64,000 nucleotides of DNA from an uncultured Flavobacteriaceae bacterium (GTDB lineage: Bacteria; Bacteroidota; Bacteroidia; Flavobacteriales; Flavobacteriaceae): the NCBI GenBank assembly GCA_947488345.1, contig CANKZQ010000003.1:434001-498000 (forward strand), written 5' to 3'. Position numbers and translations under genes: made by a program. The notes under the pieces were generated by a model. The model was not told the origin of the DNA. It saw nothing but the letters and a program-made list of their open reading frames with translations, and ran no database searches. This document shows positions 1 to 9,047 of this stretch, one piece after another (within the stretch, counting starts at the first letter, position 1; every line of letters starts with the position of its first letter).

Positions 1-71
1 GTAAAAAAAAATACGCTACTATTTAGGTTTAAATCCTTTTTTAGTCAAGCTAAAAATTTTAAAATACAACT

Positions 72-656
72 ATGTTTACCGGAATTATAGAAGATGTTGC
101 AACAGTAGAGACATTAAAAAAAGAAGGTAGTAACCTTCACATATCCATTAAAAGCACTATTACTTCAGAGCTTAAAATAGATCAAAGCGTTGCGCATAAT
201 GGAGTTTGTTTGACTGTCGTTGAAATAGATAGCGATGTGTATACCGTTACTGCGATAGAGGAAACACTAGAAAAAACAAATCTTCATGCACTACAGGTGG
301 ACGACATCGTAAATATTGAACGGGCAATGAAACTTGGGGATCGATTAGACGGACATCTTGTTCAAGGACATGTCGATCAAACCGGAATATGCATCCATAA
401 GGAAGAGAAAGAAGGTAGCTGGATATTTACATTCGAGTATGACTCTTCTAAAAATAATATCACTATAGAAAAGGGATCTATCACTATAAATGGGGTGAGT
501 CTAACTGTAGTCAACTCCAAAAAGAACTCTTTTAGTGTTGCTATAATACCTTATACCTACACACATACAAATTTTCAATATATACAGAAGGGGACCGTAG
601 TAAATCTTGAATTTGATGTGATTGGTAAATATGTTGCTAGACTTGCAACATCCTAA
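72..656 (+). CDS. ribE: Riboflavin synthase, alpha subunit
   Basis: Dismutates two molecules of 6,7-dimethyl-8-ribityllumazine to riboflavin plus the pyrimidine precursor, the last step of riboflavin synthesis in the cytosol. The protein is 194 residues, the normal length, and begins with the diagnostic MFTGII. It holds two lumazine-binding repeats: repeat 1 with HNGVCLTV near residues 42-49 and GHLVQGHVD near 94-102, and repeat 2 with ITINGVSLTV near 137-146. No FMN riboswitch is visible in the 71 bases upstream, which are short and AT-rich. The gene converges on the small gene that ends 4 bases after it. Whether it belongs to an operon with something left of the window cannot be seen. Assignment is secure. 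Confidence 0.97.
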   Translation: MFTGIIEDVATVETLKKEGSNLHISIKSTITSELKIDQSVAHNGVCLTVVEIDSDVYTVTAIEETLEKTNLHALQVDDIVNIERAMKLGDRLDGHLVQGHVDQTGICIHKEEKEGSWIFTFEYDSSKNNITIEKGSITINGVSLTVVNSKKNSFSVAIIPYTYTHTNFQYIQKGTVVNLEFDVIGKYVARLATS

Positions 657-659
657 ATG

Positions 660-866
660 TTAATCCCGTATTTTTTTGATACCAAAGGCAATACCAGCGG
701 CTAGCAGAAGGGCAATACCGCCATCTACAGGAACACCAGGACCGACAGGTCGACATTGACCAGTTACAGGGTGCGGTGCTTGACCCGGTGGGCACTGAGC
801 AAACATCTCAGTTGACACAAAGAACAGAGATATTACTAATACTGTTGTAATGTATTTCTTAAACAT
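660..866 (-). CDS. Small secreted protein with C-terminal sorting-type tail (PID-CTERM-like)
   Basis: A 68-residue protein: N-terminal signal peptide (MFKKYITTVLVISLFF... ending FAQ), a short Pro/Gly/Cys-rich mature part (CPPGQAPHP, GQCRPVGPG), then PVDGG followed by a hydrophobic helix and a basic end (KKIRD). This tripartite tail resembles the PID-CTERM sorting domains annotated in many Flavobacteria, which are thought to be handled by an exosortase-like system; that link is from memory of the family, not shown here. The reading frame extends 18 codons further upstream, but I chose the ATG at 866 because it starts the signal peptide and has AGGGGAAA 5-12 bases before it. Its two Cys could form a disulfide. 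The processing enzyme is not in this window. Function unknown. Confidence 0.75.
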   Translation of the reverse strand: MFKKYITTVLVISLFFVSTEMFAQCPPGQAPHPVTGQCRPVGPGVPVDGGIALLLAAGIAFGIKKIRD

Positions 867-1020
867 AAAACTTTCCCCTTTTACAAAATAGCTAACGCTT
901 AATTGCTTAATTAATTGCAAATATATAAATTCTTTTTTAGCAATAAACGTAATTTTATTTTTTTTAGCTTACTTAATTGCCTCAAACATTCATAAATGCC
1001 GCCAGCAACTTAAGATTTTG

Positions 1021-1094
1021 TGGACCCAGAAGGGCTCGAACCTTCGACCCCCTGATTATGAGTCAGGTGCTCTAACCAACTGAGCTATGGGTCC
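1021..1094 (-). tRNA. tRNA with CAU anticodon (Ile2 or elongator Met)
   Basis: A complete 74-nt cloverleaf on the minus strand: acceptor GGACCCA, D arm GCTCAGTTGGTTAGAGC, anticodon stem CCTGA/TCAGG around loop CTCATAA (anticodon CAT), T arm GGTTCGAGCC, discriminator A, no encoded CCA. The paired G1-C72 excludes the initiator tRNA. The acceptor and CTCATAA loop look closest to the AUA-reading isoleucine tRNA that TilS modifies at C34, but an elongator Met tRNA cannot be excluded by eye. A possible -7 box (TAATATTG) lies about 25-35 bases upstream. Confidence 0.93.
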
Positions 1095-1172
1095 ATTTGA
1101 CTTTTAAAAATCGGAGTGCAATATTACCAATTATTTAGCTCATCCACAATTTTTTGTTCGAAAAAAAATAGG

Positions 1173-2138
1173 TCAAATTTTTCTATCCATCAACACCGTT
1201 CCAAAATCAATTAATATCTTTTTACCACCCTGGCTGATATCCAATTCATTGCAATTGTCAAAAGCCTTCTTTGTGAAACTTTCAATTTCGGCCTTTATAA
1301 GGTCTGGAATCCCATATTTTTCAAATAATTTAATTACCTGCTCCACTTTTTCAACTTCGTTGTTTTTTGTTTGATACAATGAGTTTAATCGTTCACGATC
1401 TGTTGTATTCGCCAATGACAGCGTTTTGAGATACATCCATGTTTTCTTATTCTCAATAATATCACCTGCGTGCTTTTTTCCGAAATCATCCTGTCCAAAA
1501 ACATCTAAAAAATCGTCTTGCAGTTGAAAAGCGATTCCTAAATTTACCCCATAATCATACACTTTTTGTGCCTCATCTGTGCTGGCGTTTGCAATTAATG
1601 CTCCCATTTTTAAAGAGGCCGCAACCAACACTGCGGTTTTAAAGGCAATCATTTTTAAATATTCTGGTATGGAAACATCACTTCTAGTTTCAAAATCTAT
1701 ATCCAACTGTTGTCCTTCGCAAACCTTCAGCGCCGTATCATTAAACAATTTCATGAGTTTTTTATACACTACATCATCATACGATTCAAAAAGTTGATTG
1801 GACAAAACTAACATCGCATCTCCTGACAAAATTCCTGTATTTAAGTTCCATTTCTCATGAACTGTTGCTTTACCCCTCCTCAGAGAAGCATTGTCCATGA
1901 TATCATCATGAACCAACGAAAAATTATGAAACATTTCTATTGCTAACGAGGCATCGAGCGCATTTCTATAGTCTCCTTTAAATAAATCACAGCTCATGAG
2001 CATCAGAACAGGACGTAAACGCTTACCTCCGAGATTCATGATATAAACAATTGGATCGTATAAACCTTTTGGTTCTGGAGTAGTTATTTTTTTTGATAAG
2101 TGATTTAAAAAGGCCTCTTTGTAATTTTCAATATTCAA
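1173..2138 (-). CDS. Polyprenyl (trans-isoprenyl) diphosphate synthase
   Basis: Condenses isopentenyl diphosphate with allylic diphosphates to make linear trans-isoprenoids, feeding quinone side chains or carotenoids. The 321-residue protein has both Asp-rich motifs that bind the Mg-diphosphate: the first aspartate-rich motif HDDIMDNASLRRG near residues 77-89 and the second FQLQDDFLDVFG near 204-215, plus GGKRLRP near 38-44. The region just before the first motif (IEMFHNFSLVHDD) has bulky residues, but product chain length cannot be judged reliably by eye, so I give no ispA/ispB-type symbol. It is transcribed away from tetR and shares a 143-base divergent intergenic region with it. Confidence 0.92.
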   Translation of the reverse strand: MNIENYKEAFLNHLSKKITTPEPKGLYDPIVYIMNLGGKRLRPVLMLMSCDLFKGDYRNALDASLAIEMFHNFSLVHDDIMDNASLRRGKATVHEKWNLNTGILSGDAMLVLSNQLFESYDDVVYKKLMKLFNDTALKVCEGQQLDIDFETRSDVSIPEYLKMIAFKTAVLVAASLKMGALIANASTDEAQKVYDYGVNLGIAFQLQDDFLDVFGQDDFGKKHAGDIIENKKTWMYLKTLSLANTTDRERLNSLYQTKNNEVEKVEQVIKLFEKYGIPDLIKAEIESFTKKAFDNCNELDISQGGKKILIDFGTVLMDRKI

Positions 2139-2231
2139 ATTATATCTTTTTGGTAAAAATAATGTTTTAGCAACGATAAGGAAGCCCTTTTAAACAAAAA
2201 TTAACACAATGTTAAATTTATGTAAAACTTT

Positions 2232-2271
2232 GGAAACTTTTTTTGTTTTTAAAGTTTCCTTAATATCTTTG
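2232..2271 (+). promoter_or_regulatory. tetR-efflux operon promoter with palindromic operator
   Basis: A perfect 9-bp inverted repeat, GGAAACTTT (2232-2240) and AAAGTTTCC (2251-2259), encloses a TTTG at 2242-2245. That TTTG lies 18 bases before TATCTTTG (2264-2271), which matches the Bacteroidota -7 consensus TAnnTTTG. A regulator bound to the dyad would cover the -33 box, the usual arrangement for autorepression by a TetR protein. The start codon follows 10 bases after the -7 box, so the leader is very short. Confidence 0.75.
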
Positions 2272-2281
2272 TTATCAAATT

Positions 2282-2890
2282 ATGAAAGAAAAAATTATCA
2301 TAAAAGGAACTGAACTCTTTTTAACCTTAGGTTTTAAAAGTGTTACTATGGACGATATTGCTAGTGAAATGGGTATCTCGAAGAAGACCATATATCAACA
2401 TTTTCCGAACAAAAGCAAACTAGTTGAAGAGGTTACCTTCAATTTATTTAATATTATTTGTGACGACATCGACGATGTGTGCGAAAATTCCAACAACCCT
2501 ATCGAGGAATTATATGATATAAAAATGCTAGTGATGAATCACTTAAAAAATGAAAGAACGTCGCCACAGTATCAACTAAAAAAATATTATCCCCGCATTT
2601 ATGAGCAGTTAAAAGTTAAGCAGTTCGAGGTGATGCATGAATCAGTAAAAGAAAGTTTGACAAAAGGTACTGAAACAGGTCTTTTTAGAAGTGATATTGA
2701 TATTGATTTTATTTCTCGAATGTACTTTAACGGAATGGTTGGTATCAAAGACCCTACGATTTTTCCGCAAAAGCTCTTTACTGTTGAATATTTAATGGAG
2801 AGTTACTTAGAATATCACCTCCGAGCCATCGTAACCGAGAAAGGATTAGACATATTAAACAATTTTATAAACACAAATCAATCACAATAA
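2282..2890 (+). CDS. TetR/AcrR family transcriptional regulator
   Basis: A 202-residue one-component regulator. The N-terminal helix-turn-helix (residues about 6-50; TMDDIASEMGISKKTIYQHFPNKSKL) is typical of TetR proteins; the C-terminal part is the variable ligand-binding/dimer domain. It is the first gene of an efflux operon and its stop codon overlaps the tolC start by one base (TAATG), so the two are translationally coupled. A perfect dyad over the -33 box just upstream is a good candidate for its own binding site. By family and context it most likely represses the pump until a toxic compound binds; the inducer cannot be read from the sequence. Confidence 0.93.
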   Translation: MKEKIIIKGTELFLTLGFKSVTMDDIASEMGISKKTIYQHFPNKSKLVEEVTFNLFNIICDDIDDVCENSNNPIEELYDIKMLVMNHLKNERTSPQYQLKKYYPRIYEQLKVKQFEVMHESVKESLTKGTETGLFRSDIDIDFISRMYFNGMVGIKDPTIFPQKLFTVEYLMESYLEYHLRAIVTEKGLDILNNFINTNQSQ

Positions 2891-4260
2891 TGAAACACGT
2901 ACTCATTATGATCATCTTATTTTTGACATTCTCAAGCGGTTTTTCGCAAGAGAAGGTCTTAAATTTGACCTTGGATGAAGCCATCACATATGCTTTAGAA
3001 AATAACAGAACTATTATCAATGCTCAGCGAGACATCGAAGCCGCAAAAAAGCAAAAGTGGGAAACCACTGCAACAGGTTTACCACAAGTTGATATTTCGG
3101 TCGATTATCAAAATTTCTTAAAACAGCAAGTATCTTTACTTCCAGCTTCTTTATTGTCTGAACAAGACAGAATGGACTTAGGACTTTCTCTTGATGATCA
3201 ATTTCCAGTCACATTTGGAACTAAACAAAGTGTAAACGCGACTGCTACACTGAGGCAACTACTCTTTGATGGGTCATATATTGTTGCCTTGCAATCGTCA
3301 AAAGTGTTTTTAGCTATTTCTAGGAATGCAAAAGAAAAAACAGATTTAGAGATACGAAAGATGGTTATTGACGCCTATGGAAATGTATTGCTTGCGGAAG
3401 AAAGCATTAGTATTCTCGAGAAGAATAAAAATACACTTATCAAAAATGTCAATGAAACTCAAAAAATATTTGAAAACGGACTTGAGGAAGAAGAGAGCGT
3501 TGAGCAGTTACAAATAACTCTATTAGGTGTAGAAAGTGCGTTAAATAATGCTGTTCGCCTCAAAGATATCTCCTATAAAATGTTGAATATCACATTAGGA
3601 ATAGATGTAAAAAGCAAGGTAGTCTTAAAAGATAATTTACCCACGTTAGCCACTCAAAGTATCGATCTAAATTTAATGAATACCTCATTAAGTTTAGAAA
3701 ATAATATAGATTTTAAAATTGCCAAAAACAATGAGAAATCACAAGAGCTTTTGCTGAAATATGAAAAAACAAAGGCCCTACCAACATTGACAGCCTTTAT
3801 AAATGGCGGATATACAAGTTTTAGCAATAATTTTGATTTCTTAAAGAGCGATCAACCATGGTTTGGTTCTTCTTTAGTTGGAGTTAGTTTAAATGTACCT
3901 GTATTTAGTTCGCTTGGCAGATCTGCAAAAACACAAAGAGCTAAAATAGACTTCGAGAAGGCGAAGACAGATCTTTCTGAAACAGAACAGCAATTAAAAC
4001 TGCAAACAGCCAATGCAAAAAGTAATTATCAATTTGCAATTGAACAATACCAAACGGCCCGAAAAAATTTAGACCTATCAGAACGTATCGAGCAAAAGAA
4101 TCAGACGAAATTTTTTGAAGGAGTAGGCTCAAGTTTTGAGCTAAGACAGGCACAAACACAATTATACAGCGCTCAGCAAGAATATCTGAAGGCGATGCTA
4201 GATGTGATCAATAATAAAACAGCACTAGAAACAGTACTGAACACCATAAAAACAAAGTAA
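2890..4260 (+). CDS. TolC family outer-membrane efflux channel
   Basis: A 456-residue outer membrane factor with a signal peptide (cleavage after SGFSQ near residue 20). It has the internal duplication of TolC proteins: a first half beginning LNLTLDEAITYALENNRTI and a second half around DFKIAKNNEKSQELLLKYEK, each giving coiled-coil helices and part of the beta-barrel. It is expected to form the trimeric exit duct for the adaptor and RND pump encoded next. Gaps are 23 bases to the adaptor and 20 to the pump, consistent with one transcript starting at the promoter before tetR. Confidence 0.93.
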   Translation: MKHVLIMIILFLTFSSGFSQEKVLNLTLDEAITYALENNRTIINAQRDIEAAKKQKWETTATGLPQVDISVDYQNFLKQQVSLLPASLLSEQDRMDLGLSLDDQFPVTFGTKQSVNATATLRQLLFDGSYIVALQSSKVFLAISRNAKEKTDLEIRKMVIDAYGNVLLAEESISILEKNKNTLIKNVNETQKIFENGLEEEESVEQLQITLLGVESALNNAVRLKDISYKMLNITLGIDVKSKVVLKDNLPTLATQSIDLNLMNTSLSLENNIDFKIAKNNEKSQELLLKYEKTKALPTLTAFINGGYTSFSNNFDFLKSDQPWFGSSLVGVSLNVPVFSSLGRSAKTQRAKIDFEKAKTDLSETEQQLKLQTANAKSNYQFAIEQYQTARKNLDLSERIEQKNQTKFFEGVGSSFELRQAQTQLYSAQQEYLKAMLDVINNKTALETVLNTIKTK

Positions 4261-4283
4261 ACTAAGAAGCAATACATACAATT

Positions 4284-5462
4284 ATGAAAAATTTAATATC
4301 AACCATTCTCGTCACACTTTTACTAGTAGCTTGTGGAAGTGACAAAATTCAATCGGTAGAAGATTTAGTTGCTTCTGGAGATCTTGAACAGATAAGAGCT
4401 AAAAAAGCTGAGTTAGACATAGAACAACAAGAACTCACAGCACAACTGAAACAACTTGAGGGAAAAATTAAGGAACTTGATCCTCAAGAAAAAATTCCGC
4501 TCATTACCACTTTTTCGGCTAAGGAATCTGTTTTTGATCACTTTTTAGAATTACAGGGAAACGTGAATACCAAGCAAAATTTGGTTGTTTATCCCGAATT
4601 CTCAGGTATACTTTTAAGAGTATATGTTAAAGAAGGTCAACGTGTTAAAAAGGGACAAATATTGGCTAAGATTGATGATGGAGGTTTGAGTCAACAAGTT
4701 GCGCAATTACAAATTCAGGCAGATTTAGCCAAAACTACTTTTGATCGTCAAGAGCGTTTGTGGCAACAAAAAATTGGTTCTGAAATTCAGTATCTCCAGG
4801 CAAAATCTAATTACGAAGCACAACAGCAATCTGTAAATCAATTAAAAAATCAATTGGGTAAAACATTAGTAAGAGCCCCTTTCTCAGGAAGTATTGATGA
4901 TGTCATAACAGAGCAAGGAAGTGTGGTTGCTCCCGGACAATCTCAATTATTTCGTATCGTAAGCTTAAGAGATATGTATATTGAAACTGATGTGCCTGAG
5001 CGATATATTAAAGATATAGTCCCTGGGAAATTAGTTCAAGTAGAGTTTCCAATTTTGGATACAACCATTAAGGCAAAAATTCGTCAAGCTGGTAATTTTA
5101 TCAATCCGGCCAACCGTACTTTTAAGGTAGAAGTAGCTGTTCCTAATAAAGATAACTCTATAAAACCGAATCTTACAGCAAAGCTGAAAATTAATGACTA
5201 CACCAACGAAAAGGCTATTTTGATTCCTCAAAGTATCATCTCTGAAAATGCTAAGGGAGAACAATATGTTTATACCTTAAAAGATAAAACCGAAAACAAA
5301 GCGACTGCGCAACGTGTTATTATAACGACAGGTAAAACCGATGGCGATTTTATAGAAATACTAACCGGATTAAAAAATGGTAGTGAAATCATCAATGAAG
5401 GTGCACGTAGCGTTAAAGACGGACAAGAAGTTAAAATTATGCAATTGGAAGCATCAAAATAA
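4284..5462 (+). CDS. RND efflux periplasmic adaptor (HlyD/MFP family) lipoprotein
   Basis: A 392-residue membrane fusion protein joining the pump to TolC. A lipoprotein signal ends at LLLVACGS (lipobox Cys near residue 17). Residues about 30-70 form a coiled coil, followed by the biotinyl-lipoyl-like half (VYPEFSGILLRVYVKEGQRVKKGQILAKIDDGG, near 100-130), an alpha-hairpin, the second lipoyl half (LVRAPFSGSIDDVITEQGSVV), and beta-barrel and membrane-proximal domains. It is anchored in the inner membrane by its lipid. An extra N-terminal coiled coil before the lipoyl region is slightly longer than in E. coli AcrA. Confidence 0.94.
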   Translation: MKNLISTILVTLLLVACGSDKIQSVEDLVASGDLEQIRAKKAELDIEQQELTAQLKQLEGKIKELDPQEKIPLITTFSAKESVFDHFLELQGNVNTKQNLVVYPEFSGILLRVYVKEGQRVKKGQILAKIDDGGLSQQVAQLQIQADLAKTTFDRQERLWQQKIGSEIQYLQAKSNYEAQQQSVNQLKNQLGKTLVRAPFSGSIDDVITEQGSVVAPGQSQLFRIVSLRDMYIETDVPERYIKDIVPGKLVQVEFPILDTTIKAKIRQAGNFINPANRTFKVEVAVPNKDNSIKPNLTAKLKINDYTNEKAILIPQSIISENAKGEQYVYTLKDKTENKATAQRVIITTGKTDGDFIEILTGLKNGSEIINEGARSVKDGQEVKIMQLEASK

Positions 5463-5482
5463 TCTATTAAAGGCACAACATC

Positions 5483-8400
5483 ATGACTGAAAATAAAAAG
5501 AAAAATGTCTTCAAGGAGTTTGGTCTATCCTCATGGGCGATCGAGAATAAAACCACCATGTACGTTCTTATTGCGTTGATTCTCTTTTTGGGAACATCGG
5601 CATATTTGAGCATGCCTAGAGAAAACTTTCCTGAGATCAAGGAAACAAAAATTTATATTAGTTCGGTTTTCCCGGGAAATACAGCTGAAGATATTGAGAA
5701 ACTAATTACGGATCCAATTGAAGACAAAATCAAAACCGTTAGTAATGTTGTAGAAATTACCTCAACTTCTCAAGAAGATTATTCAATTATCATTGTTGAG
5801 TTTGACACTAAAATATCGGTTGAAGCAGCGAAACAAAAAATTAAAGATGAGGTAGATACCGAAACTTCTGGTGAAGATTGGCCAACCTTCAATGGCGCAA
5901 AGGTTGAGCCTAATATTTTTGACCTGAGTATGTCTGAAGAAATTCCAATTCTGAATATTAATATTTCAGGTGATTATCCAGTCGATAAATTAAAATCATA
6001 TGGCGAATATTTGGAAGATAAAATTGAAAGCTTAGAAGAAATAAAAGCTGTAGATATTAGAGGAGCGCAAGATAAAGAAGTTGAAGTTGCCGTAGATATC
6101 TATAAAATGATGGCCGCCCAGGTTAGTTTCAATGATATTATTGGTGCTATCAATAATGAAAACATGACCATGTCGGCGGGTAATTTAATTACGAGTGGGC
6201 AGCGAAGAACGATTCGTATTATAGGAGAAATTGAAACTCCAGAAGAATTGGAGAATTTTGTTGTAAAATCGGAAAATAACAACGCTATTTACTTAAAAGA
6301 TATTGCTACCGTTACTTTCAAAGATGAAGATCAAACAACTTATGCACGTGAATTTGGCGCTCCTGTTGTGATGCTTGATGTAAAAAAACGTTCAGGGAAA
6401 AACATGGTTGCCGCAACGGATCAAATCAAGATCATTGTAGAAGAAGCACGCGAAAAATATTTTCCTACAGATTTGGTAGTCACAGTATCAAATGATCAAT
6501 CCGCCAAAACTATAGGTCAAGTAGATGATCTTGTGAATAATATCATATTTGGTATTATTCTAGTGGTCACTGTATTGATGTTCTTTTTAGGATTTAAAAA
6601 TGCATTATTTGTAGGGTTCGCAATACCGATGTCTATGTTTATGTCTCTAATGATCTTGAATCTGATGGGCTACACTATGAATACTATGATTCTTTTTGGA
6701 CTTATCATGGGACTTGGAATGTTAGTGGATAACGGAATTGTTGTTGTTGAAAATGCCTACCGTCTTATGGACAAAGAAGGGATGAGTCGCATGGAAGCCG
6801 CTAAGAAAGGAATTGGTGAAATCGCATTCCCAATTATTATTTCAACACTCACCACAGTTGCTGCCTTTGTTCCTTTGGGCTTATGGCCAGGTGTAATGGG
6901 ACAGTTCATGAAATATTTCCCCATCACCTTATCTGTAGTACTAGGATCTTCTTTATTTGTAGCGATCTTTTTTAACTCAGTGTTGGTATCTAGATATATG
7001 AAAACTGAAGACGAAGAGATGCCACTCAATAATATGATACGTATCTCAGCCATATTAGTTATAGTTGGTTTACTAATTGTACTTTTTGGTGGCGCTTATA
7101 GAGCGTTAGGTAGTGTTATGATTGTGACTGCCGTTTTACTTTGGGCGTATCGCCTATTTTTAAGAGGTTGGGCCAACGGATTTCAAAATAAGGTTTTACC
7201 AAGATGGGAACGTTTCTATGAAAAGGTACTACGAGCCGCTCTAGGAGGTCGTAAACCTGGCGTTATAACGATTGGTACTTTTGTACTCTTACTAATTGCA
7301 TTCATGGGTTTTGGGGTATCAGTAGCAACGCAGCGTACCAAAGTAGAGTTTTTTCCTGATAATACACCGAATCAAATCGTAGTATACATTGAATATCCCG
7401 AAGGAACCGATATCAAAAAAACAAACGCGATTACCAGAGATGTTGAGGAACGCGTTTATAAAATTATCAATGAAGATGCCTATAAAAATAAGGACTATAA
7501 CTTCATGACAGAAAGTGCCGTTTCTCAAGTTGGTGAAGGTGCCGGAAACCCAATGACGGACGGCGGATCTGCTGCCGAAATGCCACATCGAGGTAAGATC
7601 ACTGCCACAATGCGTGAGTTTAAATTTAGACAGGGAGCAGACAGTAAGGTGCTCTATAAGCAAATACAAGAGGCCGTAAAAGATATTTATCCTGGGGTGA
7701 CAATTTCTGTAGAGAAAGATCCCGTAGGCCCACCTGCTGGAGCTCCTATAAATCTCGAATTAGAAGGTGATGACTATGCCGAATTGATTACCACTGCTGA
7801 GAAAATGCGTGATTTTATCAATTCAAAGAATATTCAAGGTATCGATGAATTAAAAATCGATGTGAATCGGTCTAAACCAACAATGCAAGTCTTAGTAGAT
7901 AGAGAGAAAGCTGGAGAACTGGGTGTTTCTGCAGGTCAAGTTGGCCAGCAATTGCGAAATGCCGTCTTTGGAGCAAAAGCAGGTATCTATAAAGAAGGTG
8001 GTGAAGATTATGATATATATGTTCGATTTAATGAAGAAAACAGATACAATAAAAGCGCCATCTTCAATCAAAAGATAACATTTAGAGACCCAGCATCTGG
8101 CAAAATAAAGGCTATTCCTGTTTCTGCAGTGGCTAAACAAAATAATGCATCAGGTTTTAGCGCCATTAAACACCGTGACGTTAAAAGAGTTGTTACTTTA
8201 TATTCAGCGTTGGCACCAGGATATACGGATGCCGCTGCGATCGTTTCTCAGATTCAGAATGAAATGAACAATTTCACTGAGCAACCCGATAGCGTAAGTG
8301 TTGATTATACTGGACAAATCGAAGAGCAAAATAAGCAAATGGCCTTTTTAATGGGTGCCTTTTTTACGGGCCTCGGATTGATCTTCTTTATTTTAATATT

Positions 8401-9007
8401 TCAATTCAATTCGGTTTCAAAACCTGGTATCATTATGATTGCCATTTTCTTGAGTCTGATTGGAGTATTTGGAGGTATTGTAACTACAGGAAGTGCCTTT
8501 GTGATCATGATGACTATGATGGGTATTATTTCATTAGCCGGTATCGTAGTAAACAACGGCGTGGTACTTTTAGATTACACACAGTTGTTAATCGATCGGA
8601 AAAAGGTTGAACAAGATCTTGACGATGATGCCTATTTGACGAATGATGAACTATTAGAGGCCATTATAAAAGGAGGAAAAGCACGTTTACGACCTGTTCT
8701 ATTAACAGCTATTACGACTATTCTAGGTTTGATTCCTTTAGCAACTGGGTTTAACATTAATTTCTTTACCTTATTTAGTGATTTTAACCCTAATATTTAT
8801 GTTGGAGGAGATAATGTAATTTTCTGGGGACCTCTTGCCTGGACCGTTATTTACGGATTGATAATAGCCACGTTCTTAACATTAATTGTGGTTCCTATTT
8901 TGTTTTATTTAGTTACGAAATTCAAAATGTATTTACGAAGTAGAAAGAGTCCAAAAGCAGATCATAAAGAACTGCCTGTAACGGGGAGTTTAGCTCTAGA
9001 CAAATAA
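5483..9007 (+). CDS. RND family efflux pump permease
   Basis: A 1174-residue inner-membrane proton/drug antiporter of the HAE/AcrB class. The first transmembrane helix (residues about 27-45) is followed by the porter domain motif FPGNTAEDIEKLITDPIED. TM4 carries the paired acidic residues of the proton relay in GLGMLVDNGIVVVENAYR (near 409-426), with only one of the two Asp of the AcrB DD pair visible. The second half repeats the layout, ending with GIVVNNGVVLLDYTQ and ARLRPVLLTAITTILGLIPL. Length is slightly over the usual 1020-1050, mainly from a loop after TM6 and a C-terminal tail. The substrate is unknown. It ends an operon closed by a strong palindromic terminator. Confidence 0.95.
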   Translation: MTENKKKNVFKEFGLSSWAIENKTTMYVLIALILFLGTSAYLSMPRENFPEIKETKIYISSVFPGNTAEDIEKLITDPIEDKIKTVSNVVEITSTSQEDYSIIIVEFDTKISVEAAKQKIKDEVDTETSGEDWPTFNGAKVEPNIFDLSMSEEIPILNINISGDYPVDKLKSYGEYLEDKIESLEEIKAVDIRGAQDKEVEVAVDIYKMMAAQVSFNDIIGAINNENMTMSAGNLITSGQRRTIRIIGEIETPEELENFVVKSENNNAIYLKDIATVTFKDEDQTTYAREFGAPVVMLDVKKRSGKNMVAATDQIKIIVEEAREKYFPTDLVVTVSNDQSAKTIGQVDDLVNNIIFGIILVVTVLMFFLGFKNALFVGFAIPMSMFMSLMILNLMGYTMNTMILFGLIMGLGMLVDNGIVVVENAYRLMDKEGMSRMEAAKKGIGEIAFPIIISTLTTVAAFVPLGLWPGVMGQFMKYFPITLSVVLGSSLFVAIFFNSVLVSRYMKTEDEEMPLNNMIRISAILVIVGLLIVLFGGAYRALGSVMIVTAVLLWAYRLFLRGWANGFQNKVLPRWERFYEKVLRAALGGRKPGVITIGTFVLLLIAFMGFGVSVATQRTKVEFFPDNTPNQIVVYIEYPEGTDIKKTNAITRDVEERVYKIINEDAYKNKDYNFMTESAVSQVGEGAGNPMTDGGSAAEMPHRGKITATMREFKFRQGADSKVLYKQIQEAVKDIYPGVTISVEKDPVGPPAGAPINLELEGDDYAELITTAEKMRDFINSKNIQGIDELKIDVNRSKPTMQVLVDREKAGELGVSAGQVGQQLRNAVFGAKAGIYKEGGEDYDIYVRFNEENRYNKSAIFNQKITFRDPASGKIKAIPVSAVAKQNNASGFSAIKHRDVKRVVTLYSALAPGYTDAAAIVSQIQNEMNNFTEQPDSVSVDYTGQIEEQNKQMAFLMGAFFTGLGLIFFILIFQFNSVSKPGIIMIAIFLSLIGVFGGIVTTGSAFVIMMTMMGIISLAGIVVNNGVVLLDYTQLLIDRKKVEQDLDDDAYLTNDELLEAIIKGGKARLRPVLLTAITTILGLIPLATGFNINFFTLFSDFNPNIYVGGDNVIFWGPLAWTVIYGLIIATFLTLIVVPILFYLVTKFKMYLRSRKSPKADHKELPVTGSLALDK

Positions 9008-9013
9008 AAAAAA

Positions 9014-9033
9014 GCCTCATGTTAACATGAGGC
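9014..9033. terminator. Bidirectional terminator between RND pump and patatin gene
   Basis: A perfect 20-base palindrome, GCCTCATGTT then AACATGAGGC, with an A-tract on its left and a T-tract on its right. It gives a hairpin of 8 bp with a 4-base loop in either transcript and sits between two convergent genes. Confidence 0.93.
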
Positions 9034-9047
9034 TTTTTTTATGCTTT

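Noticed and set aside
1021..1094. Initiator tRNA-Met
   Set aside because: Initiator tRNAs lack a Watson-Crick 1-72 pair; this one has G1-C72. It is Ile2 or elongator Met.
3113..3122. GATATTTCGG inside the first tolC gene as a further activator site
   Set aside because: A single copy inside coding sequence with no promoter nearby; a chance match is likely.
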